A stretch of 64,000 nt of DNA from Pisaster brevispinus (taxonomy: Eukaryota; Echinodermata; Asteroidea; Forcipulatida; Asteriidae). Location: contig JAMKCF010000004.1 in the NCBI GenBank assembly GCA_023634235.1, forward strand, positions 7,295,202-7,359,201, written 5' to 3'. Position numbers and translations under genes: made by a program. This document shows, in pieces, positions 23,034 to 38,000 of the stretch. The notes beneath the pieces were generated by a model. The model worked only from the letters and a program-made list of their open reading frames with translations. It was not told where the DNA came from and did no database searches. Each line of letters opens with the position of its first letter. The first letter of the stretch is position 1.

Positions 23034-26000
23034 CTGTTTATAAAGAGAGACACAAAGTTTTGAATAATTTGAGTCAAATGACTTCACCAATGAGAAAACA
23101 AATGAATAAATGTATAAATAAATTGATTCTTTTTTAAAGTAAACAATAATTTTCTTCTTGGACAAAAAAATAACACTGTATAAACTTGAAAATCATGTGA
23201 AAAGCACATTGTACTGACAAAAGATAGTTACATTTTTTTAACACAAATAATGAGCCAGGATTAATCGTTTTGTTCAAATTAACTTTCAAGAACAAAAACA
23301 ACTTATTTCAGGGGGCGGGGATGGGGAGGGGGGAAGGCCCAAGATGGCAAAAATGCCCCTATATCACATTCCTAAAACAAAACCAATGTGAAGTTCTCAT
23401 TCTAAATGAAAATCTACTCAGTCTACCTATCTTTGCTACAATCTGCCACTGCAAGTTCAATTTAGAAAACAAAACTGATATGTTAGGAGTCAAAAGCCAA
23501 CACTGCCAAAACAATGCGGAATGTTTGTTTCAGAAAAAAATAACACAAAATGAACACTGTTAACGTTGCATTGGGATATCAGTTGCAGTTGCTTGGCTGA
23601 CACACCTTTGGCTGGAAATGTTTTCAATCCTTGATGATAAAATTTACAAACTGGGCCAAGCTTCACAGAAAAGAAGCAAAGCATGTTGCTATTAACTGCA
23701 CCCTCAAACTGTTATACAAAATGTTCTCTAAAATCACTTTGGTTAGAAATGCTAGGCCTGGACTTATGTTTAAATTTTATATAGCTATTTTTACAGATTT
23801 GAGAAAGTAACAAGCTTTCAAGGTATCGTGCAAAAACATCCGCCAAAGATTAGTGATAGTCAATGGAAGGGTCATACTTTGGTAATGACCCCCTAAAAAA
23901 TTTGAGCAATTTCTATCCAATAGCTTACTTGTTATAAAGATGATAAAGGTACTAAGCAACCTGAGAAATGATATGATCTGAAATTCCCCCGTTGATTAGA
24001 AATTAATAAAAGTATGTCAACAATTTGAGTCGCCAAAACTCCCCTCAAAGCAAGTTTTGGCAATTCAGATTTCCATGGTGTCCGTTTTTGAAATAATGCT
24101 GCAGCCAGAGATATGGTTGGTACCCCAGTCACCTTGCTAAACAAGGATGGGTTCGACACTCTGGATGAAAATACTGTGACAGGTTTTTTTTACAATTTCT
24201 CAACAAGTTGACACTTTATTCAGCTGAAACTTTCACAGGTGATTTATATTGTATCTTAATTGACAATTTGGCCTGCAAATCAGCATTTTTGTTGGTACAA
24301 CCATAGAGCAAGGTCCTTGCTCTATGGTACAACATATATTTTGTGCGCGTATTGCCACAAAATTTGTGTTTCGGCCCGTTACGCTAGCTTGTACATGGGG
24401 AGAACCCTATATAGTTTAGATCATACATTTCTGCTTGAAAAAAGATTGCATTTGCATACTGGGATTTCTAGATCAGCTTTTCCAGACATTCCAATGGCTT
24501 AGGGGGTCAGGTAGGGGTTATCATCAAGACATCTCACCCCTGGTTATTTGTCTTTTTGTCTGAGGGGATGCTTTCTTATCTTACCATTCACCAAAGGTCC
24601 CACACATAATTCGATTCCCATACATCTTTCTTTTCTTTTTGTGACAGGAGTGGTGGCTGACATGTGAAACCAGCATTATTGAGCAGGGCCCAATTTCATG
24701 GCTCTGCTTATCGCCGAATTCTGCGCTTGCGCTCACCATTCTTCTCTTACAGGGAAAGCGCTGAATTTTAGTGCTACATGTAGCTGTGTAAAGGAAAAAT
24801 ACCTCGTAACATGGAGTATGCACACGCACAAGCAAAAATTCCTTGCTAACCTGAGAAATAAGCTTGACGTACATAAGCGCGGAATTCCCTGCTTCCGTAA
24901 GGCATGATTATGAAATTGGGCCCTGCACAACAAGTCTATCATATTCCTAATATATAAGGTAATCTCACTGCAAGCCACGCCCACTTTACACAAACTGGCT
25001 CCACTGTTTACCAGAAGCTTAATGGTTCTTCAGGGACTTCTCAGAACTCAAAGTTTCTGTCATAAGAAATGCTTTTGAACGACGAAATGGGTAATTTTGG
25101 GTAAAAATACACACAAACAAATGCCAGCTTTGGAGTCAGAATTAGTGAAACTTTGGGCATGCAGCAGATACAAACACACCACTGACACAATGACCTACCA
25201 GTAGGATCAGAGACTTGTTGATTTAGTAACGGGAAAGTAAATCATTCTTTTTTGGAAGAAGTTGATTGATTTCTTTCTTTTTTAAAACTACACTAGTCAC
25301 AAGCAACATGTAAACTTTTGAGAGCAGGGCTTGAATTTTTGGGGAAAATCCACAAGGCTGCATGGTTTGCAACTCAAATTATTTTTACCAGAGCGAAAGC
25401 AAAATTTGAACAAACTTTCTATACAGTTTACCGTATAAACTTTTTTTTAAATCTGTACTTTTTTTTTAAACACTACGAGATCTGTCCCATACGAGAGCTT
25501 TACTGTAAATGACATCAAGAGTTAAACAAATAAACAAGTGGTCTTCCGTTGTTCAAATTCAGTCACAAACTGTTTACTCGACAGAATTAAAAGATATTCA
25601 TCAGACTCAAAGTCTACATTTGAACATCTTCATTTTGTTCATTAAAGATATTACACAATTGAGGTATCATTATTCATTTAAAAAACACCGGACTTGGTTA
25701 CTGGCCTGTTGCTAAAATCACTAGCCTTGGGCCTGTGGTCAAGTGTAAATTTCGAGCCCTGTGGTGATAGTGTTTTTAGTCAAAACAACTTTTGAAAATT
25801 TTTACGATTAGTCAATAGTGTGTGTTCATATCAAGTTTCAAATTAAACCTCAAAGTTTATTTTTTTAGTTTTGAAATACAAATCTCAAACAGAAAGACTT
25901 TGTTAACATGTTTGAAGCAGTTTTATAACCAACGGAATAACTCGGAATATAAACTAAATTTGGGGGTGTACAAAGAGAAGTTGATGGCTGTCTCCCCAAC

Positions 26001-29000
26001 AAGAAGACCGCCAACCTAGCGTCTCATGGCCTAGCAGTTTAACACATCAAATTAAAATTATGGTGATTAAGTCATCAGGGGGTGAGTTTGAGTCAACTCC
26101 TTGAGCAAGATGCTTTACTAAATTGCTTCTATTCACCCAGGGGTATAAATTGGTTTGTGAGCCTTCAGAGTGGACAGCAGCCTAAGGCTGTAGACTACCC
26201 AGGGAGGTGAGAAATATTACAGGAATGTTATTGACTCCATGACCGGGGCACTGATGTAAAGCTCATCCATACATTATTGGAAAATGCACTATAAAAACTA
26301 GTAAATATTATTATTAATTAGGGCTTGAGTGGCTACACATTAAACAGGAGGTTACAGGTTCAAGTCCACTTCTAGACGATTTTCTTTGTTCGGCCAAAAA
26401 TTTAGTCTCCCTTGCTGCTTATTACTGAATATAAGAATATAACTTCCACAAACATATAGAAATTCCTACCCTCCAGTCATGTTAGAAAGCATCGATTCTA
26501 AATCAATATTTCCATATTATGTAAAAGTGTTGCTTGTTTGTCAGGAGAGTCGCTGCTGACAAAATGGTCCGAAACTAGGATCTTAGGAGGTATTGACCCT
26601 TTGCAGATGCGGAATGCACCTCCGCACAATGCGCGTCCACCATTTCCACCATTTTGGGAGTCAATTCATTTGTGTACATTTTGACTCCCAAAGTGGCTGA
26701 CAGGATAGGTGCGTATATTAAAGTGCGCTGTACATCGTGCAATTATTAAAATGATTAACCAAATGATGATTTGCCAACATAATGATTTGTTAACCAAATT
26801 TAAGATTTATGTTGTAAACTTTTGAGAACCTTATCCCCGGCCCAGAGCTAGAAAAGTAATAATCAAAGAGCTTCATTTGCATATGGCCAAAGAAAATAAC
26901 GGTTACACACCTAATCTGACACCACTATAGCCCCTTTCATGCAACAGTTTAATCAAGAGAATCTCTGTGTTAAGGAAAAAATTAACACAGAGATTCTTCG
27001 GATTAAGTGGAGCGTTTACACTACACTTTTCAGGGCAAAAAATTATCCCGATTAACAAACCCAAAACTGGCTTAATCCGGGTAAAATTTAACCCCGCCCA
27101 GGACTAGGGTAAACCCACCAATCTTGGTGTTAGTATAGAACTGGGTAACTTTTCTCTGGGTAAGAGTGTGAAAGGAATCTCCGGATCAGTTTTAACCCTT
27201 GTAGAAGACTTTTTACAAGGGTCGCCAATTACACAGATCAAAGGCAGGTAGTGTGAAAAGGGCTTAACTAGTGTATTTTTCCTCATCCTAACCCAACCCT
27301 AACTTTAACCCTAGTGTGTAAATCACAACGGGGGCTTTGAAACATGGATATCGGAATATAGAGCAGTCACCAAAATAACAGCTACTTTTTCACAAGCAAG
27401 ACCTAAAATTGCCTGAATCCAGATAAAAGTGTGACATATTTCAACCCTGATTTTGAGTTGTTGAATTTAAATTTGCATTTCTTGCTGTTTTATGTATACA
27501 TGGGAAAAGTACAGTAAGATGACACAAGACAGCAGGTTTTTTTTTTAGTAGGAAGATGAGGTACCAACTACCAAGTATCAAGTAAGAATTCGCATTGACT
27601 GGCCCACCCACACTGTGAAGAAAAAAATTGTCTACAATCCATCATGTTTAGATTAGAGTAATTTACAGGGTTTATTATAAGGAAAGCAAGTACTTGGCTC
27701 TAAGAATGAGCTAGCAAAGGAAAAATGTGTCAAGGTTGTCTTGAGTTGGGTATGACAAACACTGGCTGTCTACAGGGCCCCAGACATGCCAGAGGGTGTG
27801 CAACCTAACCACCTGTTATCTCCTACATTGTACAGCCGAAAAAATGTCTGAAATCAAAATGAATGTTGGGTTGATTCAAGAAAAAATTTACAAGAGCTGA
27901 TTTGAACCTGCCTTCTCTGGATTGCCAGCTCTCTCCCAACTAAGCTGTCTAATCCCTCATGTTTGCGGTCTCCCTATTTTGTTAATATCTAAGTTCGGGG
28001 GTGCCAGTCAGAAGCCATTCAACCTGTAACTGCCGTGTAGCCGTAGCCTTCTGTCAAGGCCTTCGTGGCTGGGACAGCTTCGTAGAGCCGCGATCCCAAG
28101 CGACTGGTGGAAGGGGAGACCACGCATGGAGTGGCGAAGCCACGAGGGCCTTTTCCAACTTGCTTGCGGTTTCTAATGTTTTTCTTTATAATCTCGATTT
28201 TTGCAACCCGAACGGTAGCAAAAGTCCAAACAAATCAGAAGCGACAGGGGTCAGCGGGTCAGCAACATTAACAAATTATGCAAATTAACAAATGGTGAAC
28301 GCCTCGTGGGTGTGTACCATCAGATACTTATTTGCATACAAGTTATGAATAATGCCCGTTTCATACTTTTTTAATAATTCATTAAAAAAAAAACGCAAAC
28401 AAGTTGGACCTCGTGGCTTCGCCACTCGGCTCGTGCATGGTCTCTCATTCCAGTCGCTCCACTGTTTACAAAGCTGTCCAAGCCACGAAGGCCTTGACAA
28501 GTTGACAACAGGCTGTGTAGCCAGGGACCACTCCCAAGTTTATGTTACAACCAGCAGAGGGATCACCTTTAAGGGATGCAACTTTTTTTTTTTTAATAAC
28601 TTTAAAGTCATGACATGGTCAACTTGATTGTCAGTAATGACAGCCCTTTGCACACTATCATAAAATGCTAACACAGTTCAAATACGCCATTCTTTCACAC
28701 TGCTTGACTCGAAATAAACTGAATGTTGTTAAACATGTAATACCTCTTCACACACTCTAATAACTCCTGGTTCAGGATTGACCTAGATACGGCCGGGTCG
28801 CAGGAGGCCAGTGACTCATTGCCAGGTCAGGCTGACCAGGAAAGTGGTTAAAAAGAAGGGATTTTAACCCAGATTCTGGGTCATTTTGACCCATTTCTGG
28901 ATTATTTTGATACAGATTCCATGTTTTACTGACCCAGAAACGGATCAGGCCCCACAGGACCCTGACCTGGGTCAATTCTGGATGTTTTTAGATTTAATGT

Positions 29001-32000
29001 CAAAAATCCTCAACCCAACTCCCGAGCATGGTTGGTTTTGACACAGATAGAGCGCTCTACACGGCCGGCCGTAGGTCCCGTGTACTAGGATTGGTAGTGC
29101 ATGTAAAAGAACCCAGGGCACTTACCATGGGAAGAGTAGGGGGTTAACCCTGGTGTTCCTGGTTCACATAGCAAGCAACCTTGTTTACAGGTTTCCTCGG
29201 GTTTGCGAGCTTCAGTGATTAAGTTCACTTATGAGGTATCCTTGGTTACATTACCAGAAATATATAATAATAATAAACAACCTTGGTGAGAAAATTGTCT
29301 TATTCACAGATGATTTGAAAGCAAGGCTGACATATAAATACCGACAGTTGGACAGTTAAAAAGCACACTATATTGGTTGCACTTGTCGACCCTTCACTGT
29401 TTGGAAGTGGGCAATTCCGCACCAATGGGCCAAAAGATAACTATGTAAGAGAGGCATTGGAGGGTGAGACAAAAAGTAACTTTTTTGTCACAGTCCTTTC
29501 CTGTACATTCCAAAGCTGTTCATAGCATTTGAAAAAGCGATACATTTGTAACAAAGACCTCATATGGCCTGGAAAGTGAAGATTGAAACTATTTTTTTTT
29601 TTATTACAAAATATTTTGCCAAAAGCATTTCTTACTCTTAAAGATTGTAAGCAGATATTAAAAATAAAACAATGGAAAATGTCCACATTTGTGCGTATAA
29701 ATTTGTTTTTTAAAACTTCTTATTTCATTAATTAGCCAGGGAAGGAGGCTTTCTTAATTTTGGCCGGTAACTATCCCTAAGGGCCTGCAGAATTTGTATC
29801 TGGACAACTTTGGGCCAATCAACTTATTTTACTGTAACTTCTACCAAATCATAACAAAAATTTCTCTCCTCGTTACAAACAAAAGAATCTTTAAGTCTTA
29901 TCTCCTCCAGTTTCTTAAGTATTCGGTCATTTATATTTTTTTTTCAGCCACAACGCTCATGCGCCTTTGAATGTACACAGACAAAAACACAAGACAACAT
30001 TCTTCATTTTGTTATTACTATCGCAGGTTCCCCTCCCATGTCACACGTTTGTGCCATTAGTCTGGAATTGCCCAATTACGCCCCACGCACCAACAAGATT
30101 GCTTGCAATATATGAAACCTTGGCAAGGCCCACTCCCTTTAAAGCTTCAATTTCAACTCTCCTACGTCATCTGATTTCCCACAGGTATCAGGAATGGAAA
30201 CTTGCATTATTACTCCACTCTGTGAACTGACTTGATGAGTTCAATTTATGAGTCTCCCTTAAAAGTGACTCATATCTGAGGGTCGATCAACCAAAATGTA
30301 CTTCACAATCACAATGAATGTACGATGGGTTAAATTTGATCTAGTTTGAGCATGGCAGTCAAGTTTTCCTAATGAATGATTTAGAATCTTGCGCTTCCTC
30401 CGGTCTTTCATCAGGCAGGGCACCAGTGATCTACTTAAAAATTGTTTGAGTACATGCTTGTCCATTGAGACCTATATTATACTATTTTTTTCCTTAGTGG
30501 CTCGACTCGACCACAGACCTTTTGGTTCACCTAATTGTTATTATCCGTCTCAGTGCAAATGCATGTCTTTAGGGACCATTGCCTACAAGCTCTGCTTCTT
30601 AGATGGATCCCTCTGCAGTGCCATGTTTATATTAATCTGTTTCTTTATATCTATACTGTTAAGTTGTATTCTTTACACCAATCACTCTTGAGTGATTGAT
30701 AATGTCTTTTTACAAGTTGATACTGTGGAAAATAAATGAACCTTGAACCTTGAACCTTGAACATTGTATTGCCAGGGAGAGGTCAAAAATACTTTTTTTA
30801 AACAAAAAAGTAACTGGAGGGTTGCCTTACCAAAATGTCCAATTCATTCCAATTGGATACCCAGTTGGAAAGAATTGGATAGAGTTGGTGTGAGTTGGTT
30901 TATATTGGAATACTGACTTTCCAGTTGGAATAAAATCTTAGACCAACCCTCCTTGGAAATCCAATTGGAGTCAGTTGTCTTGATTTAATCGAATTGGAAT
31001 AAGTTGGAATTTGTTTCCACCAATTGGAAACTTCACCTCCCAATATTTTTCCAATTGGACATTTTATTTCCCAACAGGGTCCAATTGGAAACACAATCTT
31101 CATATTATTCCAATGTCACCAATCGGATTTAGAATTGGTTAATTGCACTGGTGCAAATCCCTCGAGTGGGGTGGGATATACTATATCCCCATAAGTTTTT
31201 GGACTGTCGGCCCAATGGGTATAAACTCCTTTTTTTGCTCAATGGTCCAACGATCGTTATCAATCTGTCGGACTATTAAGCTCTCTGACTAATGGGCAGT
31301 CAGACCAGTGGGTAAAAACTTATTTTAGGGTGTAGTTGAAAATATTCAATTGGGTCTAAGATAAGACTTAAGGCTATGCATGATGGGAGAAATATAGAGC
31401 AGAACCCAGCTCTTCTCAGAGCCACAACTACTCACAAAAGAGATTTCTGACATGGTGTCACCGCAAATCTTACTTACTTAGCAATTGGGTCTAGTTGGGG
31501 AAAAAATCCAACTGAATCCAACTAAGTCCAATTGGGTCCAATTGGGTCCGATTGGTTTTGTGCCAATACACAACATTGGAAAAATTCCAATTGGTTCCTG
31601 AAATTTTTGTGAGGGGCATTGATTATGGCTGAGCGGACAAGTGCACTGGACTCAAGCTCTGGTGTTTCTGATCACCAGAGTTTGTGCTTGAGTCAAGGTC
31701 TTGACACTTGTGTCCTTAAGCAAGCCATTAAACCATCATTGTTTCATCCTTCAAATGGGACATTTAAGCCTTGGGTCCCTTGTGTTATGTAATGCAATGA
31801 AGTAAAACAAACCAGTTACAATACACCTAATAGAAGGGGGTTTACCCTGGTGTTTATAGCAGTATTCCAGTGGCTGGTGAATGCATTGCAGCACCTTGTA
31901 AACCCTTACAAGGTGTTTACATACATGGTCTCATAATTCTAAAAACTAAAAAAAAAACAACGGTCTCGAAACAAGTGTCGGTAAACATTTGAGACGCCCA

Positions 32001-35000
32001 AAGATAAAGCGCTATGAAAAAAATTGTTATTAGCCTACCATCAACCGCCCCTGGATCAACACCTGCTCACCTCTGAAGAACCCAGTTCAAATCCAACCTA
32101 AGACAATACATCAATTAGGTTCTCTTAGTTCCTACTCAATTACATGGCAAATCCCCTCTCTCTAGATGTATGTTCCTCACGCATCCAAATACTTTATAGA
32201 CCTTTATCATGCTGTGGTAATCTGTGTGGGGTACCCTGTAACAATGACAATGGTAACGTGTACATGTCTTTGTAAACCGCCATCATGAAATAAATGTTTA
32301 ATGAATTGAATTGAAGTGAATTGAATGGCAGTTCTGTTTGGTTGAATGCAAGGAAAGCAAGATGGCCGCACCATGACAAAGATCTAAACTGTGTTCAGTT
32401 TTACCATTATTTTCAGACCCTTCATAGTTTTCATTCATTTTTATTTATTGTTTTTTTTAAACTGTGGCAGCCAGTAGCAGACAAGCACAATTTTACACGT
32501 TGAATGCATTTTACAATGTGAAAGAATTCATTCAACGTTTGGGTGTCATTTCTTAAGGCTTTTTTATTTAACTGCCCCTGTCTTATTTATCATTTTCATA
32601 CTATATTTCACAGTCTAAAAGTTTATTAAAACATTTTATGATCTCAACAGTACTTAATCCCATTTTTAGTGTTAAAGTGTTTTACTGCATGTATTCTCTG
32701 TGTTGTTTTTTCCTTTTTCAGAAGTATCAATTCACAAGCCGAAAGGGAAAGTGAATGGGTAAATTACATATATCATTTTCACAAACTGATTTTTCGACAC
32801 TATTTTTGTAAAGTTCCTTACACAGCCAATTAACAAATGTTAGCACTATGTAAATGTTGTCCTTGTTATTGTTCAGGCCACAGTCCTATAGCTTCTACCC
32901 ATGTACTCTAAAACCTATTTTCTTAAAATTACGTTTAAAACCCAGCTTGAGTTTAAAAAGTCTCAATGTCTCTCTTGGTATAAACTGGCATTAAACACAT
33001 TCGGAAAATCATACTTGTTTGAAAAGTTGTTTTAGCAAACTAGAATCAATTAATATACACAGTTTTTGAACCCACAAGTTAAGATATGGAGGAAAGTAAA
33101 ACCATTAAGTACATTTGTGTCAGTGGTCTGGACTCCTTGATATAATGCAGACAACCACGCTTCCCAAGCATTACCAGTGTTACATATCACCCAGACACCA
33201 CATGCGGTCTACCAGCATCTATCTGCTGTATCTTCCCTTCACCCTCAGGCATACTAGACCTGTCTGCTCTGCATGTGGGACCCTTTAGCTCTGGCCAAAA
33301 ACAAACAGACTTTTATGCTAACAAGATCTAACTCTCAAAAATCATGATTCATATTTGCCTGATGCTTCACGACATTCCAAACCCTGAACTCAGTTTTTTG
33401 TTGTTAAGACAGAGTTTTTTCTTTTTCTATCTCCATGGGTTTAGACACGGAAGGACAACGGAAGGAGTTTGAACCTCCCGGGCAGTAACAATAGAGACAC
33501 ATTGGTCACATGAACCCTATGTGTCGGTTGTGCAATGCTCCTCCAAACGCAGAGTCAGATTTTCTGATGTTATTTTGCTGCATAATTTTCCAAAACAATG
33601 TGGTAAAGATTTTGCATCAAATAAGACTTCTTCACAAGCACAGTTAAATACAGTACAACTTTGTTCATATAGACACTCGCAATTACAAAGATTTTAATGA
33701 CAGCTGTCCATTGATGTTTTGCTTTTTAAAACCAACAAACGTTATGGAAATATACATCATCTTCAAAGATCTTACAAAACCTTCAAAATTCATGTGAGAA
33801 TTATGACTTTTGTTAAAAATTGACACATATACAATTTTACATGGAATTTCTGGGTGGAAAAACTGTGCATCTGGCAGGTGTTTGTCTTTTTAACAATGTT
33901 AATGGAAGATGAGGCCAACCATATCCAACTCAAAACCATGAACGAAAAATCTTTTCCTGCCATGCTAAGGTTCTACAAAACTACTGGTTTTGGGGTGTTG
34001 CGCACGCTGATTACCAAAAATAGGCTACACTTACAATTACCAAAAAATCTAGATCATAATTAGGTACAACTGTGCAAAAACCTTGTTTTGTTCTTGATTC
34101 ATTCGTGGCTTTTCATTTATTTGTTACTTTTATTATTTTATTATTTATTATTATTATTTTAGTTACTTATTTATTTTATTTTATTTATTTATTTATTTGG
34201 GGGGGGTGTTTATTTGGTGTTTATGTCTCTTCTTCTTTATTTTGTTACTCTTTTTTTTTAAACGTGTTTTTAAAATGTTAAAAACACGTCAGAATCAGGA
34301 AGTATTAACTTTTTTTCTAACAACAGAATTCTTGGAAAGCTGTTGCCATTCAAGTCAACAAGTGATTCACAGTCTACGTGTTCAGAGACATGACCCACTA
34401 ATCAACTTGATATACTTGTGGTGGGCGTTTCCGTAAAATCCTGGTTACATCCCCAATTCGAGGTTATATTTCAGTTACCGGATAAATATTCTTATTGTTA
34501 TAAGACACTTAATACTTTTTGCAATATTGGGTAGACACTTCCCATAACGGTCACTATAAACAGATCAAATTTTTGGTTGGATCACACAAAATCAAAGTCT
34601 GAGAATTATTAATTAATTGCGGATTCTCTCTGAAAAATGGTTAATGTACACTTCCAATTAGCCTTTTTGAGATATGGTGGACACTATAGGAGTGCACTGT
34701 TTGGTTTGGGTGTACACAGACAAATTTACCTAATCCTTAATAATGTCATAGTATTCAGAGTCCGCCATTTCTCAAAATGGTTTATGGTCATTGAATTGAT
34801 CTGATCAAATGAAAGAATTATAGAACTCTGAGAAGTGACATTTACGGATTATATTAAGTGATACATTGAAAGTTTATTAATGCATTACTGATATGAATGT
34901 TAATAATATACATTTCCGAAGCTGCCAAAGGACTCCTATTCAAGACTATATACTATTGCATGGAACGAATATTATTTTGAGGAAACAAAAACATTTTGGG

Positions 35001-38000
35001 GGGAAGGGAACATTACTTAGAGGGAACAAAATATTATTTCGAGGGAACAAAACAAAACAATTTTAGGAAACAAAATAAATTTTTTAGGACACACAATAAT
35101 TTTTGACAAAACCTTGTCTCGTTACGGGCTTTGTAGGTAGAGTGTTGATTGAAAACTAGAAGATGAATCTACCCTCTCAAAACAAACTGGGTTTGTTTTC
35201 CCTTTAAAGTGAATTGGTTGGACACCACAACACTGATGTCCAATCCCTTTCAACTGTGAAATTTTTTAATACCATTCAATATCTGAATGGAAAAAAAAAG
35301 AAAAAAAAAAAGGATTTTATCATCTCAGCCTGAAACTCAGATAAAATATTTCTTATACAGGTATGCATAATAATCAGAGATATTTTTGGAATGTGTAACT
35401 CAGCAGTAACCCATTGTGTAAATAGTTTAACAAAGAAGGTTGAAGCCCCTGGGCAGAATGACCCAACACTCAATGCACATTTCGAATACCACTTGTTTTG
35501 TTCTGAACTAAAGTGTGGAATCACTTGGTATTTGTCCTCGGGCGTAGACTGGAATGTGGCAGGTTCTTCAGTTATGATTGAAACAAAAAATGACTGAAAT
35601 GAATTGTATGTGTGACACTAATTTCAATTTCAACGAAAACTCACTTTAGTTGCCTTGTAGCAGGCAGGGCCAGTGGAAACCAAAAAGTTACTGGTGGCCC
35701 TCCAGAAAATTTGGTGGCTCAGTGATGTTTTGAGGACTGTCCCACTGGGATATCATTTTGAGAAATTACGGTGGCTCAAAAATACTTTCACTGGTCACAA
35801 GCCGGCGGGCCGCTGTTACATTAGTTTTAACTACTACTACTGCCATTTCTCTCCTAGAAATGACAACGTTCACAGTTGAAAAAAAAAAGTATTTATACAC
35901 GCTAACAATTTGTTATCAATTACAGATTACAGATTACAGAAGCTACAGAATCGTGCCGCAAGACTTATTTATTCTACTGATCGATATCACAATGCATCAC
36001 AACTCATTACCCAACTACACTGGCTTCCATTAAATCTCCGTCTCCTCTTCAAATTACTTCTTATTGTATATAAATCCCAACATGTTCTTCACCCTCCTAT
36101 CTTTCAGACCTATTGTTCTCTCACCACTCAGGTCAGGAGGGGCTTAGGTCTCAATCTGATACTTCTCGCTTACAAGTCACTATCAACACAAAGGCAGCAG
36201 CAGACAAAGCGTTTTCCATCGCCAGTCCAAAAGAATGGAACAAAATCCCACATCAAATTCGAGCCTCACCATCCATTCAGACTTTCAAAACATCCCTCAA
36301 AACTCACTTGTTCTCCAAATCACCATAGAATCTACTTTCCTGTACATCTCCAGGTGTCTGATCTTGTTTAAGTTGTTTAAAGTTGATATTGTTTATTGTT
36401 TCCATTGTAAAGCGCTTTGATCTTGTTAAAAGCGCTATATAAGAACCTGTGTATTATTATTATTATTATTAATTACATGTACTTTCAATTTGAAAGCTCA
36501 CTGACTGTAAAGTACTGATGAGTGGCATAGCCATTTGTGCATTCTTTGTCAATCCCATCTGGTTGGCGGGGGTGGGGGGCAGGAGCCAGGGGGGGGGCTC
36601 CAGCCCCCTACAGGTTGGTTGCGTGATGTTTTTTTAAAACTAAAAAGCAGAACTGAACTTACTCTTCAAAATATCGCCGAGGTAATACAACTTTAATCCA
36701 TAACCAATCAAACCACTTTTGTCATAAGAAGCATGATGTATATATCATCCTTGTTGTAGGTGGTGCAGTCTTCACTTTCGATGAATTTATCTGACTAGGG
36801 TGGGCTGGCTTTTGTTTTTTAACAGTCTCCTTCTAGATAAAGGGAGACTGGACTTATTGCTAGCAGAACTGGCTGATTAAAACACTCGTTGTGGAAGTGG
36901 AATTTATGAGTTTCGAGTCGAGTCAAGACAACGCCAGCAGCAGTGTGACGTCAATATGACATCAATAGCTTGCATAAAGTCTGGCAGTGTTGGTACCCTG
37001 GGGACCTGTTTGGTTCGGTGTACACTGTTTTAACAACCGAAGGAAAACAAATCGTGCAATTTTGAATGCGTGAGACCTGCCACGTCTTCAGGGCTCTAAT
37101 TTAGGGCAAAGATCCACAAGACCGCCGAGTTTGTAGCTCAAAGTTTTACGGACTGGAAATGTTTTTAAAAGACCAGAATCAAAATGAGAAAATAACTGTC
37201 TACACAATTTAACATATAAACTTGTTTTTATTTAAACAAGCAGCAAGAGACAATTTATGTCATTTGTCTATAAATGGGTAAGTATTATTTTAACATATTT
37301 ACTCAAAGTCAACTTTTTCAGAACACAAGACCACCGGACTTGTCTGGTCAAGAGTTTGGAAAATCGTTCACCCTAAAACATTTTGAATAGTGCAGAAACG
37401 ATCCGTGTGTGAATCGTTTCTCAGATTTCTGAGGGTTGGAGTCTCTTCGTGAATGCTGCGGCCAGAGATGCGATTGGTACCCGCTGTCACTTTGCTAAAC
37501 ATGGGCGGATTCCACTAGAGAGTTTTTTGCTGTTTTCAATAAGCAGACACTGTGTTCACCTGAAACTTTCACACATGACTTTTTAATAAGTCTTTCTTAA
37601 TAATTTTAGCTATAAATAAGTATTTCGTTGACAAAAAAAACAATCTAAGACCCTACTTTTTAAAACTAGTTTTTGTGTTTATATAGATCCTGAGGGAGGT
37701 GAAACTGTTTGCTTTGTGTGGGTATTCACAGTGGTATGGTTTGAGATGCAACAAAGGCTCAAAATGAAATTCTTGAGATTCACTTGGTAATTGACAAATA
37801 GTGAAAACTACATGGGTCCAATTGTAAAAGGCTAAAAGTCACTTATTGTGATGAAACACTTGGTTCAGCAGACAAACAAGCTACAGGAGTTGCCTGACCG
37901 CATTGGCAATTCTTCATGTAGTTTTGTCCATGTTCACCCTCCATGGCCAAGCTTACAAATGATCGGATCTTTCCAGTAAAAATAAAATGGTGGTAAGAAA

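Noticed and set aside
32722..32759. Microexon-like segment between TTTTTCAG and GTAAAT on the plus strand
   Set aside because: Only 38 nt, open in two frames, opposite strand to the host gene and with no neighbouring exon.
36110..36328. Independent gene encoding WNKIPHQIR
   Set aside because: It is the frameshifted C-terminus of the LINE fragment that begins near 35912.
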